The notes: generated by a model from the sequence alone, not told the origin. 23,921 nucleotides of DNA from Palsa-948 sp964481195 (GCA_964481195.1 CAYZTB010000045.1:1-23921); one strand, 5' to 3'; counted from the first letter of the stretch, positions 1 to 7,588 are shown. Numbers and translations are program-made.

Positions 1-26
1 TTGCGGGGTCTGATTTGATTTATCTG

Positions 27-111
27 CGGAGAGAGAGGGATTCGAACCCCCGCTGGTTTTACCCAGGGCTGTTTTCAAGACAGCTGCGTTAAACCACTCT
101 GCCATCTCTCC
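27..111 (-). tRNA. tRNA-Ser (anticodon UGA)
   Basis: Read on the minus strand the 85 bases fold as a class II tRNA. The 7-bp acceptor stem is GGAGAGA pairing with TCTCTCC. The anticodon stem GCTGT/ACAGC encloses the loop CTTGAAA, with anticodon TGA. A long variable arm (CTGG/CCAG around GTAAAA) is typical of serine tRNAs, and the T-arm is GGGGG-TTCGAAT-CCCTC. It decodes UCA and probably other UCN codons. The discriminator base is G, and the CCA tail is not encoded: the bases after the discriminator read CAG. It is divergent from the MFS gene that follows. Confidence 0.96.
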
Positions 112-172
112 AATTAAGTGCGCAAAAATAGAATTATCCTGACATCTAACGAAATCTCCATGCATTCTTTTG

Positions 173-180
173 TATTTTTG
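173..180 (+). promoter_or_regulatory. -7 promoter element for the MFS/CoA-binding pair
   Basis: The bases TATTTTTG match the Bacteroidota -7 consensus TAnnTTTG exactly. The expected transcription start, about 5-8 bases downstream, falls on or next to the ATG at 187, so the message may be leaderless or nearly so. I found no convincing -33 TTG at the usual distance, so this rests on the -7 element and its position. Confidence 0.45.
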
Positions 181-186
181 ATTCTC

Positions 187-1413
187 ATGAATAATCCATC
201 ATCTACCAAAAACCCCTTTAATATTATCGTTATAGTAGCTGCGCTAGGCTATTTTGTGGATATATACGACCTCATATTATTTGGCATCGTAAAAGACCCT
301 AGCCTTAGGGCATTGGGTGTTTTAGAAGAGGATATGTATGCCGTTGGCACTCATCTGCTGGATATGCAAATGATAGGGATGTTGCTAGGCGGTATTGCCT
401 GGGGAATTTTAGGAGACAAAAAAGGAAGACTCTCCACGCTATTTCTAACGATTATGATGTACTCGCTTGCAAATATTGCAAATGGGTTTGTTCAAACCAT
501 TCAGCAATATGAGTGGCTTCGCTTTATAGCTGGCTTTGGACTTGCCGGAGAATTAGGTATTGGAATAACATTAGTATCGGAAGTAATGAGCAAAGAATCG
601 CGCGGCATTGGAACAAGTATTGTTTCAAGCATTGGGATTGCAGGAGCTATTTTAGGGTTCCTGGTTGCCGATCTTTTTGACTGGAGAATGGCTTATTGGG
701 TTGGTGGCGGATTAGGACTATTACTACTGGCTTTGCGAGTAAGTGTTTACGAATCTGGCATGTTTGAAAAAACAAAACACGAAAATGTTAAGCGAGGAGA
801 TTTTTTCAGTCTGTTTACAAATTCAAATCGAATTAAAAAATATATTCTCAGTATTCTAATTGGGATTCCGGTTTGGTTTGTAATTAGTCAGCTAGCCATT
901 CAAGCACCAACGTACGCAAAAGCACTAGGCATAGAAGGAAAAATATTGGGAGCAAATGCCGTTATGTATCATTATATTGGCGCATCTATTGGCAGTATGT
1001 TATTTGGCTTGTTAAGTGAAAAGTTAAAGTCCAGAAAAAAGTCTCTTCTCATAGCAAGTGCTTCGCTAGGTATTTTTATGGCTTTGTTCTTTTTCCCATT
1101 TAGTCTTTCTCCAACTGTATTTTACATGATTTTAGCGTTATTAGGAGTTTCCATGGGTGGACTTTGGGCCGTGTTTATGATGAACGCATCCGAGCAATTT
1201 GGAACAAACCTACGCGCTACCGTAACTACTACGGTGCCAAATTTTGTTAGAGGCACAACTGTTATCATTAGTATTAGCATAGCTTATTTGCTAAACTCGT
1301 TCAATCTTTGGACGGCAGGGCTTATAGTAGGAGTAATTTGCATTGCGCTTTCCATCTTTAGTATATTTGGTAGCGAAGAATCATATGGGAAAGATTTAGA
1401 TTATAACGAATGA
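187..1413 (+). CDS. MFS transporter, 12-TM metabolite:H+ symporter type
   Basis: This is a 408-residue inner-membrane carrier of the major facilitator superfamily. About twelve hydrophobic segments split into two halves around a charged central loop (roughly residues 190-215). The signature loop between TM2 and TM3 is visible as GDKKGR, matching the family pattern G-D-(K/R)-x-G-R. The N-terminal segment (VAALGYFVDIYDL) resembles the sugar/aromatic-acid:H+ symporter branch, but the substrate cannot be read from sequence. A GTG at 118 would add 23 residues. I prefer the ATG at 187 because a -7 element (173-180) lies inside that extension and the family-like sequence begins after it. The stop overlaps the next start as ATGA, so the two genes are translationally coupled. 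Confidence 0.9.
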   Translation: MNNPSSTKNPFNIIVIVAALGYFVDIYDLILFGIVKDPSLRALGVLEEDMYAVGTHLLDMQMIGMLLGGIAWGILGDKKGRLSTLFLTIMMYSLANIANGFVQTIQQYEWLRFIAGFGLAGELGIGITLVSEVMSKESRGIGTSIVSSIGIAGAILGFLVADLFDWRMAYWVGGGLGLLLLALRVSVYESGMFEKTKHENVKRGDFFSLFTNSNRIKKYILSILIGIPVWFVISQLAIQAPTYAKALGIEGKILGANAVMYHYIGASIGSMLFGLLSEKLKSRKKSLLIASASLGIFMALFFFPFSLSPTVFYMILALLGVSMGGLWAVFMMNASEQFGTNLRATVTTTVPNFVRGTTVIISISIAYLLNSFNLWTAGLIVGVICIALSIFSIFGSEESYGKDLDYNE

Positions 1414-1769
1414 AAAAAACAATAGTCATAGGAGCTTCAGAAAACACCGAGCGATATTCCAATCGTGCAGTAAGGCAATTGAAACAACACGGAAACCCAG
1501 TAGTTGCCATTGGCCTGAAAGAAGGAGAAATTGATGGCACAAAAATTCAAACAGGATTTCCTAAAATTGAAAATGTAGATACGGTAACTTTATATGTAGG
1601 TGAAAAAAATCAACCCGCTTATTACGATTATATATTAAGCTTAAAACCTGTGCGTGTAATATTTAATCCCGGAGCTGAAAACCCTGACTTTAAAAAGAAA
1701 TTGGAAAAAGCAGGCATTGAAGCTCCCGAAGCTTGCACGCTAGTAATGTTGTCGATTGGAAATTACTAG
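1410..1769 (+). CDS. CoA-binding protein (CoA_binding_2/YccU-like)
   Basis: This is a small cytoplasmic protein of 119 residues consisting of a single Rossmann-like CoA-binding domain. It opens with a strand-turn motif, TIVIGASENTERYSNRA, as in the CoA_binding_2 family. It also has the family's C-terminal pattern VIFNPGAENPDF...EAPEACTLVML. Proteins of this type bind CoA or acyl-CoA; no catalytic activity is established for the stand-alone form. The start lies within the MFS stop codon (ATGA), so it is probably translated from the same message. The stop codon shares a CTAG palindrome with the stop of the convergent aminotransferase. The pairing with a transporter suggests a linked metabolic role, but that is inference. 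Confidence 0.88.
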   Translation: MKKTIVIGASENTERYSNRAVRQLKQHGNPVVAIGLKEGEIDGTKIQTGFPKIENVDTVTLYVGEKNQPAYYDYILSLKPVRVIFNPGAENPDFKKKLEKAGIEAPEACTLVMLSIGNY

Positions 1770-2947
1770 CTTACTTCATCAATACATTTTAAAATAATTT
1801 CGCAGGCTTTCCTAATTTCTTTTTCAGAAATAGTTAATGGAGGCGCAATGCGCATGGAGGAAGAATTAAAAAGAAACCAATCTGTTATCACTCCCAGCTC
1901 TACACACTTAGCAATAATTGCTTTATTTTCTTTTTCACTTGAAAACTGAACGGCAAGAAGGAGCCCTTCTCCCCTAACTTCCTTAATCTTTGGATGAACT
2001 AAAAGTTTTTTAAACAGCTCGCCTTTTTTGATTCTTTCTTTTACTTTCTGCTTTTTTATTTCCTTAAAAGCGGCATTTCCTGCAACACAACTAAGCGGAT
2101 GACCTCCAAAAGTTGTAATATGACCTAGCACAGGATTGTGAGAAAGAGTAGACATGATTCTTTTAGAAGAAATAAAAGCACCTAAAGGCATACCGCCACC
2201 AAATGCTTTTGCAAGACATAATATATCAGGCATAACACTGTAATGCTCAAAGGCAAACACTTCCCCTGCCCTACCCATGCCAGTTTGTATCTCATCAAAT
2301 ATTAAAAGTGCGCCAACTTTCTTACAACGTATTTGTAATTTTTTCAAAAAAATATTTTCCGGCAATATTACTCCTGCTTCTCCTTGAATTGGCTCAACAA
2401 TTACACAGGCAGTTTGCTTGGTTATTTCTTCTAATTGTACCTGACTATTAAAATCTAAAAATCTGATATTAGGAAGCAATGGTCTAAACGCCTGTTTCAT
2501 TTCTTCATTTCCCATTACACTTAGCGCCCCATGTGTACTGCCGTGATAAGCATTTTTAAAAGCTATAATTTCTGTGCGTCCTGTATATCTCTTTGCTAAT
2601 TTAAGAGCACCCTCTATCGCTTCGCTGCCGGTATTTACAAAATATACATTATTTAAAGTTTTAGGCAAGTGCTTAACTAAAGTTGCTGCATATTCGGTTT
2701 GCGGCCCAACCACATACTCTCCATACACCATCAAATAGCCGTGTTTTGAAAGTTGCTTTTTTATTGCTGATGTGACTTTGGGGTTTCCATGACCTACATT
2801 GCTTACAGAAATACCAGAAATCAAATCCATGTACTTTTTATCCGATTTATCATACAAATAAATACCCTTTGCCTTAACAAACTCTAACGCAGGAGGCTCT
2901 GGAGAGGTTTGAGCTAAATAATTAAAAAACAATTGCGTGTTAGTCAT
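1766..2947 (-). CDS. Class III PLP-dependent aminotransferase (acetylornithine aminotransferase-like)
   Basis: This is a 393-residue cytoplasmic aminotransferase of fold type I, class III, close in layout to acetylornithine/ornithine/4-aminobutyrate aminotransferases. Visible PLP features are the phosphate-binding NTGSEA (105-110), the aromatic YHG (134-136), the acidic FDEIQTGMGR (217-226) holding the ring-nitrogen aspartate D218, and the Schiff-base lysine K247 in LAKAFGGG. Length is normal for the family. The ATG at 2947 is followed directly by family-like sequence, and a perfect -7 element lies about 35 bases upstream. No arginine-biosynthesis neighbours are present, so the substrate is uncertain. 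An omega-amino acid or lysine/ornithine-type donor is possible. The gene overlaps the CoA-binding gene tail-to-tail by four bases. Confidence 0.9.
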   Translation of the reverse strand: MTNTQLFFNYLAQTSPEPPALEFVKAKGIYLYDKSDKKYMDLISGISVSNVGHGNPKVTSAIKKQLSKHGYLMVYGEYVVGPQTEYAATLVKHLPKTLNNVYFVNTGSEAIEGALKLAKRYTGRTEIIAFKNAYHGSTHGALSVMGNEEMKQAFRPLLPNIRFLDFNSQVQLEEITKQTACVIVEPIQGEAGVILPENIFLKKLQIRCKKVGALLIFDEIQTGMGRAGEVFAFEHYSVMPDILCLAKAFGGGMPLGAFISSKRIMSTLSHNPVLGHITTFGGHPLSCVAGNAAFKEIKKQKVKERIKKGELFKKLLVHPKIKEVRGEGLLLAVQFSSEKENKAIIAKCVELGVITDWFLFNSSSMRIAPPLTISEKEIRKACEIILKCIDEVS

Positions 2948-2981
2948 GACGTATCTTTTTAGAACTTTGCAGAATCGTAAC

Positions 2982-2989
2982 CAAAGTTA
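2982..2989 (-). promoter_or_regulatory. -7 promoter element for the aminotransferase
   Basis: On the minus strand these bases read TAACTTTG, a perfect TAnnTTTG match, giving a predicted leader of about 28 bases before the ATG at 2947. The same 8-mer occurs at 9229-9236 (minus) and 17009-17016 (plus), each time just ahead of a gene. No clear -33 TTG was found. Confidence 0.5.
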
Positions 2990-3006
2990 AGATATTAACA
3001 TTCCCT

Positions 3007-3735
3007 ATGACACGCTGGATAGAAGATTGGTTTGGCTCAAAATATTATTCCTTGCTCTACAAGCACCGGGATGAAAATGAAGCTAAATTATTTATAGATA
3101 ATCTTTCCACTTTACTTTCATTTTCAGCAAACAACAAAATATTAGATTGTGGATGTGGGAAAGGCAGGCACTCACTTTATCTTAGCGAAAAAGGATTTGA
3201 CGTAACAGGTATCGACATCAGTGAAAAAAATATCGCTGATTCCAAAAAGCACGAGAATTCAAAGCTCACTTTTTATAGTCATGACATGCGTAATCTTTTT
3301 AGAATAAATTATTACGATGCAGCGCTTTGCCTTTTTACCAGCTTTGGTTATTTTGAAAACGATTCAGAAAACAACAAAGTAATTAAATCCATCTCCAGTT
3401 CCCTAAAAAAAAATGGCTGGTTTGTATTAGACTTCATGAATGTTGCCAAAGAAATCAACAGATTAGTCCCTGAAGAATCTATCGAAAAAGATGGTGTTAA
3501 ATTTAAAATCTTAAGGTCTATTGACAACAATTGTATGAAGAAAGAAATTCAAATTACCGACCAAAAAAATTCATACTTATTTAAAGAAAACGTGAGAACA
3601 TATAGGCTAGAAGACTTAAAATTATTTTTAAGCAAAAACAACGTAGAGGTTGTACATTTGTTTGGAGATTATGAGAATGGCGCATTTAATGAGCAAGTTT
3701 CTGATCGCCTCATCCTAATAGGAAAAAAGAAATGA
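3007..3735 (+). CDS. Class I SAM-dependent methyltransferase
   Basis: This is a 242-residue cytoplasmic methyltransferase with a Rossmann core. Motif I is ILDCGCGKGRHS (45-56) and an acidic residue at the end of strand 2 (D70, in GIDIS) should bind the adenosyl ribose. HDMR then leads to a DAALCLFTSFGYFEN segment, typical of a widespread methyltransferase family of unknown substrate. The C-terminal third is variable and would form the substrate cap. The ATG at 3007 is the first start after the divergent intergenic region. The TGA stop overlaps the ZIP start as ATGA, so the two are co-translated. No substrate can be assigned. Confidence 0.88.
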   Translation: MTRWIEDWFGSKYYSLLYKHRDENEAKLFIDNLSTLLSFSANNKILDCGCGKGRHSLYLSEKGFDVTGIDISEKNIADSKKHENSKLTFYSHDMRNLFRINYYDAALCLFTSFGYFENDSENNKVIKSISSSLKKNGWFVLDFMNVAKEINRLVPEESIEKDGVKFKILRSIDNNCMKKEIQITDQKNSYLFKENVRTYRLEDLKLFLSKNNVEVVHLFGDYENGAFNEQVSDRLILIGKKK

Positions 3736-4439
3736 CAAATTACCTCATATACCTTTTATTATTTATCGGAGTAATTGCCAGCGGAAGCATTGTACTTTTT
3801 ATCAAAATCGAGCAAAAAATCTTAAAGCTCATTTTGTCATTTAGTGGCGCTTTCTTATTTGCAATAACAATACTCCATCTCATACCCGAGGTATTTGATA
3901 GTTCTTCCGCAAGCATTGGAGTATATATTTTAGCCGGATTTCTATTTCAAATTTTTCTAGAATTCTTTTCCGAAGGAATTGAGCATGGACACATACACGT
4001 ACATAAACATGCTGAGCCTACTTTTCCAGCTACCATGATGATTGCCTTATCGGTGCATTCATTTTTAGAAGGCATGCCTTTATCGGGTGCGTGGGGAACG
4101 GCTAAAGAATCTTTATTTATTGGCATTATACTTCACAACATACCTATTGCTATTGCATTAATGACTATGCTACTGCAATCAAATATTTCAAAGGAAAAGG
4201 CTTTTAGCTGGCTGATAATTTTTGCACTGATGACTCCACTTGGCACGCTAACAAACACTTTCATTGGAGAGTCAATTGCGATCGAAGGCTTCAGCGAAAA
4301 AATAATGGGAATGGTGATAGGGATATTTCTTCATATCTCTACCACCATTTTATTTGAATCTGGAGATGAACACCGCTTCAACCTGGTGAAATTTGCCACC
4401 ATCGTTGCTGGCATGAGCATAGCGCTCTTTTCTATTTAG
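3732..4439 (+). CDS. ZIP-family metal transporter
   Basis: This is a 235-residue inner-membrane protein with seven to eight hydrophobic segments and the ZIP layout. A histidine-rich loop (H85, H87, H89, H91, H93) precedes the helix carrying HSFLEG (109-114), which corresponds to the metal-binding helix 4. The next helix carries HNIP (135-138), corresponding to helix 5. ZIP proteins import divalent metals such as Zn2+, Fe2+ or Mn2+. The helix-5 motif is reduced here: canonical LIV-1-type proteins have HEIPHE, while this one reads HNIPIA and lacks both glutamates and the second histidine. Transport may therefore use only one metal site. The gene is coupled to the methyltransferase by an ATGA overlap and overlaps the convergent peroxiredoxin by eight bases. 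Confidence 0.85.
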   Translation: MTNYLIYLLLFIGVIASGSIVLFIKIEQKILKLILSFSGAFLFAITILHLIPEVFDSSSASIGVYILAGFLFQIFLEFFSEGIEHGHIHVHKHAEPTFPATMMIALSVHSFLEGMPLSGAWGTAKESLFIGIILHNIPIAIALMTMLLQSNISKEKAFSWLIIFALMTPLGTLTNTFIGESIAIEGFSEKIMGMVIGIFLHISTTILFESGDEHRFNLVKFATIVAGMSIALFSI

Positions 4440-4902
4440 CAGCTTCCAATGCTTTTTTAACAGCGTCTAAATTTGGCATGTCGCTTGGTGTTGGTGTTAC
4501 TTCGGCATAAACAATGTTTCCGTTTTTATCTACCACAAAAGCAGCACGCTTGGATACACCTTTGTGCCCAACACTAAAACTGTCAATTACAATATCGTAT
4601 GCATGTATAGCTTCTTTATTAAAGTCTGATAGCAATGGAAAATTTATGTTGTTAGCTTTTTTGAATTCGCCAAGCGCAAAAATCATATCAACAGAAATTC
4701 CATACACCTGAGCATTTAAGCTATTAAACGCTGCTAAATCATCTCTCATTTGGCACATTTCTTTGGTACATGCTCCAGAAAATGCTGCTGGAAAAAACAA
4801 CAATACAACATTTTTTCCTTTATTAGATTCAAGGGAAACCATGTTTTTATCTGAATCTGGAAGATTAAAATTGGGTGCTTTTTGTCCTACTGTAATTGGC
4901 AT
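4432..4902 (-). CDS. Peroxiredoxin, BCP/AhpE-like
   Basis: This is a 156-residue cytoplasmic thiol peroxidase that should reduce H2O2 and organic hydroperoxides. The active-site stretch FFPAAFSGACTKEMC contains the peroxidatic cysteine C45. C50 lies five residues later, the spacing of peroxidatic and resolving cysteines in E. coli BCP. The usual threonine of PxxxTxxC is serine here (S42), a conservative change. No signal peptide is seen. It is divergent from a second, typical 2-Cys peroxiredoxin, and the 163-base gap between them presumably carries both promoters. A minus-strand -7 element sits at 4946-4953. BCP versus AhpE assignment is uncertain. Confidence 0.88.
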   Translation of the reverse strand: MPITVGQKAPNFNLPDSDKNMVSLESNKGKNVVLLFFPAAFSGACTKEMCQMRDDLAAFNSLNAQVYGISVDMIFALGEFKKANNINFPLLSDFNKEAIHAYDIVIDSFSVGHKGVSKRAAFVVDKNGNIVYAEVTPTPSDMPNLDAVKKALEAAK

Positions 4903-4945
4903 AATGGGGAATATTAAATGAATATTTATTTTTTATTGTTCGCTG

Positions 4946-4953
4946 CAAATGTA
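4946..4953 (-). promoter_or_regulatory. -7 promoter element for the BCP-like peroxiredoxin
   Basis: On the minus strand these bases read TACATTTG, an exact TAnnTTTG match, about 44 bases upstream of the ATG at 4902. A TTG (4970 back to 4968) lies 14 bases further upstream, shorter than the usual spacing, so the -33 assignment is weak. Confidence 0.4.
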
Positions 4954-4988
4954 ATCGGATTTTTGGGCAAAAAAGTAATAAACATCTT

Positions 4989-5018
4989 TTGTTTGAACGA
5001 TATTTTAATAGATATTTG
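4989..5018 (+). promoter_or_regulatory. Candidate promoter for the 2-Cys peroxiredoxin operon
   Basis: A TTG at 4989-4991 is followed, after a 19-base spacer, by GATATTTG at 5011-5018. This matches TAnnTTTG except for the first base. The spacing fits the Bacteroidota -33/-7 architecture. The predicted leader of about 40 bases is A/T-rich up to the ATG at 5066 and has no Shine-Dalgarno motif. Confidence 0.4.
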
Positions 5019-5065
5019 CATGAATATATAATCTGAAATATTAACTATTAAAAAAATAAATATTT

Positions 5066-5698
5066 ATGGCAGTTTTAACAGGAAAAAAAGCACCTCTTTT
5101 CAAAGCAAAAGCAGTAGTAAACGGTGGCGAAGTGGTTGAGAATTTTTCGCTTGAACAATACATTGGAAAGAAATATGTGATCTTATTCTTTTATCCAAAA
5201 GATTTCACATTTGTTTGTCCAACGGAATTACATGCCTTTCAAGAGCGTTTAGCAGAATTTGAAAAACGCAACACGGCTATTGTTGCAGCATCAACTGATT
5301 CTGAACAATCGCACTGGGCTTGGCTTCAAACCGAAAAAAAAATGGGCGGCATTCAAGGAATAACTTATCCGGTTGTTGCGGACACGAACAAAACTATCGC
5401 AGCAAACTTTGATGTGCTTGATGGAGAATTAAGTATTGCAGAGGATGGAACAGTTGTGGCTACCAGCGAGCTTGTTGCCTATCGCGGATTATTTTTGATA
5501 GACAAAAAGGGAGTAGTACGTCACCAAATCGTAAATGACAAGCCACTGGGTAGAAACGTGGATGAAGCCCTTCGCATGGTGGATGCATTATTGTTTCACG
5601 AAGAAAATGGAGATGTTTGTCCTGCTGATTGGGTGAAAGGCAAAGAAGGTATTAAAGAAACCCACGACAGCGTAGCATCTTATTTGGCAAAAAAATAA
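5066..5698 (+). CDS. Typical 2-Cys peroxiredoxin (AhpC/Prx1 family)
   Basis: This is a 210-residue cytoplasmic peroxidase that reduces H2O2 and alkyl hydroperoxides. The peroxidatic cysteine C51 sits in FYPKDFTFVCPTE. The resolving cysteine C185 sits in GDVCPADW near the C-terminus, the arrangement of obligate-dimer typical 2-Cys enzymes. The C-terminal extension is complete, so the length is normal. It appears to be the first gene of an operon: the aquaporin starts 13 bases after its stop, and the dehydrogenase four bases after that. Its divergent neighbour is another peroxiredoxin of a different subfamily. Oxidative-stress control is likely, but I saw no specific operator. Confidence 0.94.
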   Translation: MAVLTGKKAPLFKAKAVVNGGEVVENFSLEQYIGKKYVILFFYPKDFTFVCPTELHAFQERLAEFEKRNTAIVAASTDSEQSHWAWLQTEKKMGGIQGITYPVVADTNKTIAANFDVLDGELSIAEDGTVVATSELVAYRGLFLIDKKGVVRHQIVNDKPLGRNVDEALRMVDALLFHEENGDVCPADWVKGKEGIKETHDSVASYLAKK

Positions 5699-5711
5699 GA
5701 ATATTTCCTTC

Positions 5712-6377
5712 ATGAAAAAATACATTACCGAGTTTATCGGCACCTTTTTTCTAGTCGCAATTATTTGCCTGACTAATGGAAATTATTTAGCTCCTATGGC
5801 AGTTGGGTTTTTGCTTTCTGCAATTATCTATATGGGATATCCTATATCTGGCGCTCATTATAATCCTGCTACTACCCTGGCAATATTTATTTTAAAAAAA
5901 ATAAGTATTCGGGAAGCTGTAGTATATATACTTATACAGTTACTAGCTGCGTGCGCTGGAGCATTGTTGTACTTTTTTGTTTGGGGAAGAAACTCCGGCA
6001 TACCAAGACCAAATATGGATATCCATATTTTAAAACCACTCGTGATTGAAGTTGTTTTTACTTTTATTATGATACTGGTAATTCTTTTTGTTGCTGCTTC
6101 TAAACGAACAGCGGGAAATAATTACTATGGTCTTGCCATTGGATTAGTAGTATCCGGCCTTGCCATTGCAGGCGGAAGAATATCCGGAGCAGCATTTAAT
6201 CCAGCGGTAGGATTTGGCCCCTTGCTGATTGACAAACTTTTTGGCACCTGCGATTGCAACCCTTTTGAATATGGATGGATCTATTACCTTGGCCCAATAG
6301 CAGGATCAACATTAGCGGCTTTTACGTTTAGGTATTTAAGTCCAGAAGATATTGGAACAACAAATTCTATAAATTAA
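5712..6377 (+). CDS. MIP/aquaporin family channel with altered selectivity filter
   Basis: This is a 221-residue inner-membrane channel with six helices and two half-helices. The first NPA motif is at 51-53 (GAHYNPATT) and the second at 163-165 (GAAFNPAVGFGP). In most aquaporins and glycerol channels the second NPA is followed by arginine, part of the ar/R filter. Here that position is valine (V166). By alignment to E. coli AqpZ, the histidine and threonine filter positions also appear to be small residues (about A151 and A160). R156 lies ten residues before the missing arginine. A CDC pair (C180, C182) sits in the loop after the second half-helix. The filter should be wider and less polar, so water alone is an insecure assignment. 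Glycerol, H2O2 or other small neutral solutes are possible. Confidence 0.9.
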   Translation: MKKYITEFIGTFFLVAIICLTNGNYLAPMAVGFLLSAIIYMGYPISGAHYNPATTLAIFILKKISIREAVVYILIQLLAACAGALLYFFVWGRNSGIPRPNMDIHILKPLVIEVVFTFIMILVILFVAASKRTAGNNYYGLAIGLVVSGLAIAGGRISGAAFNPAVGFGPLLIDKLFGTCDCNPFEYGWIYYLGPIAGSTLAAFTFRYLSPEDIGTTNSIN

Positions 6378-6381
6378 TTTT

Positions 6382-7272
6382 ATGAAAAACATTACCGTAA
6401 TCGGATCAGGAACTATGGGCAACGGCATTGCTCACACGTTTGCACAATTTGGATATAATGTTTCGCTAGTAGATATAAAACAAGAGTTTCTTGACAAAGC
6501 AATATCTACTATCACAAAAAACATTGACCGTCAGGTTGCAAAAGGAAAAATTACCGAAGCAGACAAAGAAAACACACTTAAAAACATTACCACATTTATT
6601 AAGTTAGATGAAGGCTCAAAAAATGCAGACCTAGTAGTAGAAGCAGCAACCGAGAATGTAGAGCTTAAGCTAAATATTTTCAGAGAGCTTGATAAAATAT
6701 GCAAACCCGAAGCTATTCTTTCCAGCAACACATCTTCCATTTCTATTACGCAAATTGCATCTGTTACAAAACGAGCAGACAAAGTGATTGGCATGCACTT
6801 CATGAACCCGGTTCCACTAATGAAACTAGTAGAGGTGATTCGTGGAAAAGAAACATCCGATGAAGTCACAAAAGTTGTGATGGAAACATCCAAAAAGCTA
6901 AATAAAATACCTGTTGAAGTAAATGATGCACCCGGCTTTGTAGCCAACCGCATTCTTATGCCTATGATTAACGAAGCTGTTTTTACTTTGCACGAGGGCG
7001 TAGCAGGTGTTGAAGAAATTGATACGGTAATGAAGCTAGGCATGGCGCATCCCATGGGACCACTTCAATTAGCCGATTTTATCGGACTTGATGTTTGCTT
7101 ATCTATCCAACAAGTATTGTTTGAAGGTTTTAACAGCTCTAAATATTCGCCCTGCCCTTTGTTAGAAGAAATGGTTAAAGCCGGTCAATTAGGTGTAAAA
7201 TCAGGCAGTGGGTTTTATAACTATACAGCCGGAAACAAGGATTTAGTATTGGCGGATAGGTTTAAGATATAA
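6382..7272 (+). CDS. 3-hydroxybutyryl-CoA dehydrogenase
   Basis: This is a 296-residue cytoplasmic NAD(P)-dependent dehydrogenase that interconverts (S)-3-hydroxyacyl-CoA and 3-oxoacyl-CoA, as in butyrate metabolism, beta-oxidation or phenylacetate degradation. The N-terminal Rossmann fold shows GSGTMGNG (8-15) and an acidic D31 that fits NAD preference. All four residues of the family's catalytic set align: S118, H139 (in GMHFMNP), E151 and N189 (in GFVANR). The C-terminal dimerisation domain is complete. It starts four bases after the aquaporin stop, so it is probably the third gene of the peroxiredoxin operon. The metabolic reason for that arrangement is not obvious. Confidence 0.93.
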   Translation: MKNITVIGSGTMGNGIAHTFAQFGYNVSLVDIKQEFLDKAISTITKNIDRQVAKGKITEADKENTLKNITTFIKLDEGSKNADLVVEAATENVELKLNIFRELDKICKPEAILSSNTSSISITQIASVTKRADKVIGMHFMNPVPLMKLVEVIRGKETSDEVTKVVMETSKKLNKIPVEVNDAPGFVANRILMPMINEAVFTLHEGVAGVEEIDTVMKLGMAHPMGPLQLADFIGLDVCLSIQQVLFEGFNSSKYSPCPLLEEMVKAGQLGVKSGSGFYNYTAGNKDLVLADRFKI

Positions 7273-7588
7273 CATCCTTTCATATTTTTGTCTAGTATTT
7301 TCTATACCCTTCGAATTAGGCAACCTTACTTTTTCTAAGTGTTTACGCCTCCCCTCCCTTGGGAATAGCGTTAAACGCCACCTCCAGCTGGCAAATGCAC
7401 TCTGATTAAAGTTGAACTTATTATCTTCTTCTGCCTAGTTCCTCAGGAAATTTTTGATTCCCTAATTTGTAGTGTACTTCTAGCTGATAACTAATGATAG
7501 GCTTTCTCTCTGGACACTACCTCCATTTACAAACCTTTCTTAGCTTTGCTTAAATCGATACTACAATAAATAAACACTAAAAAACCGA
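7273..7588. other. 316-base intergenic region with possible structured element
   Basis: I see no credible protein-coding gene here. A TATTTTTG (7283-7290, plus strand) matches the -7 consensus just after the dehydrogenase but has no gene close behind it. A possible hairpin follows: TTTACGC (7342-7348) can pair with GCGTTAAA (7368-7375) with one bulge, enclosing TCCC-TT-GGGA (7355-7364). GCGTT-A-AACGC (7368-7378) is an alternative small inverted repeat. TTCCTCAGGAA (7439-7449) followed by T's could be a weak terminator. A short non-coding RNA or a decayed repeat would both fit; neither is shown. Confidence 0.35.
7541..7548 (+). promoter_or_regulatory. -7 promoter element for the cold-shock-domain gene
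   Basis: TAGCTTTG is an exact TAnnTTTG match placed 40 bases upstream of the ATG at 7589. This gives a leader of roughly 35 bases that is A-rich immediately before the start. No good -33 TTG is visible at the normal distance. Confidence 0.5.

Noticed and set aside
1..26. Possible second tRNA or gene end at the left edge
   Set aside because: Twenty-six bases show no tRNA arms or readable frame, too little to call.
118..186. GTG start for the MFS transporter, adding 23 residues
   Set aside because: It would begin seven bases from the tRNA, contains an exact -7 element, and the added residues do not resemble the family N-terminus.
6531..7055. A 174-codon open frame on the minus strand
   Set aside because: It lies wholly antisense to the 3-hydroxybutyryl-CoA dehydrogenase, whose catalytic residues are all present. 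Its translation is Ser/Thr/Val-rich with no recognisable fold, as expected of a reverse-frame shadow.
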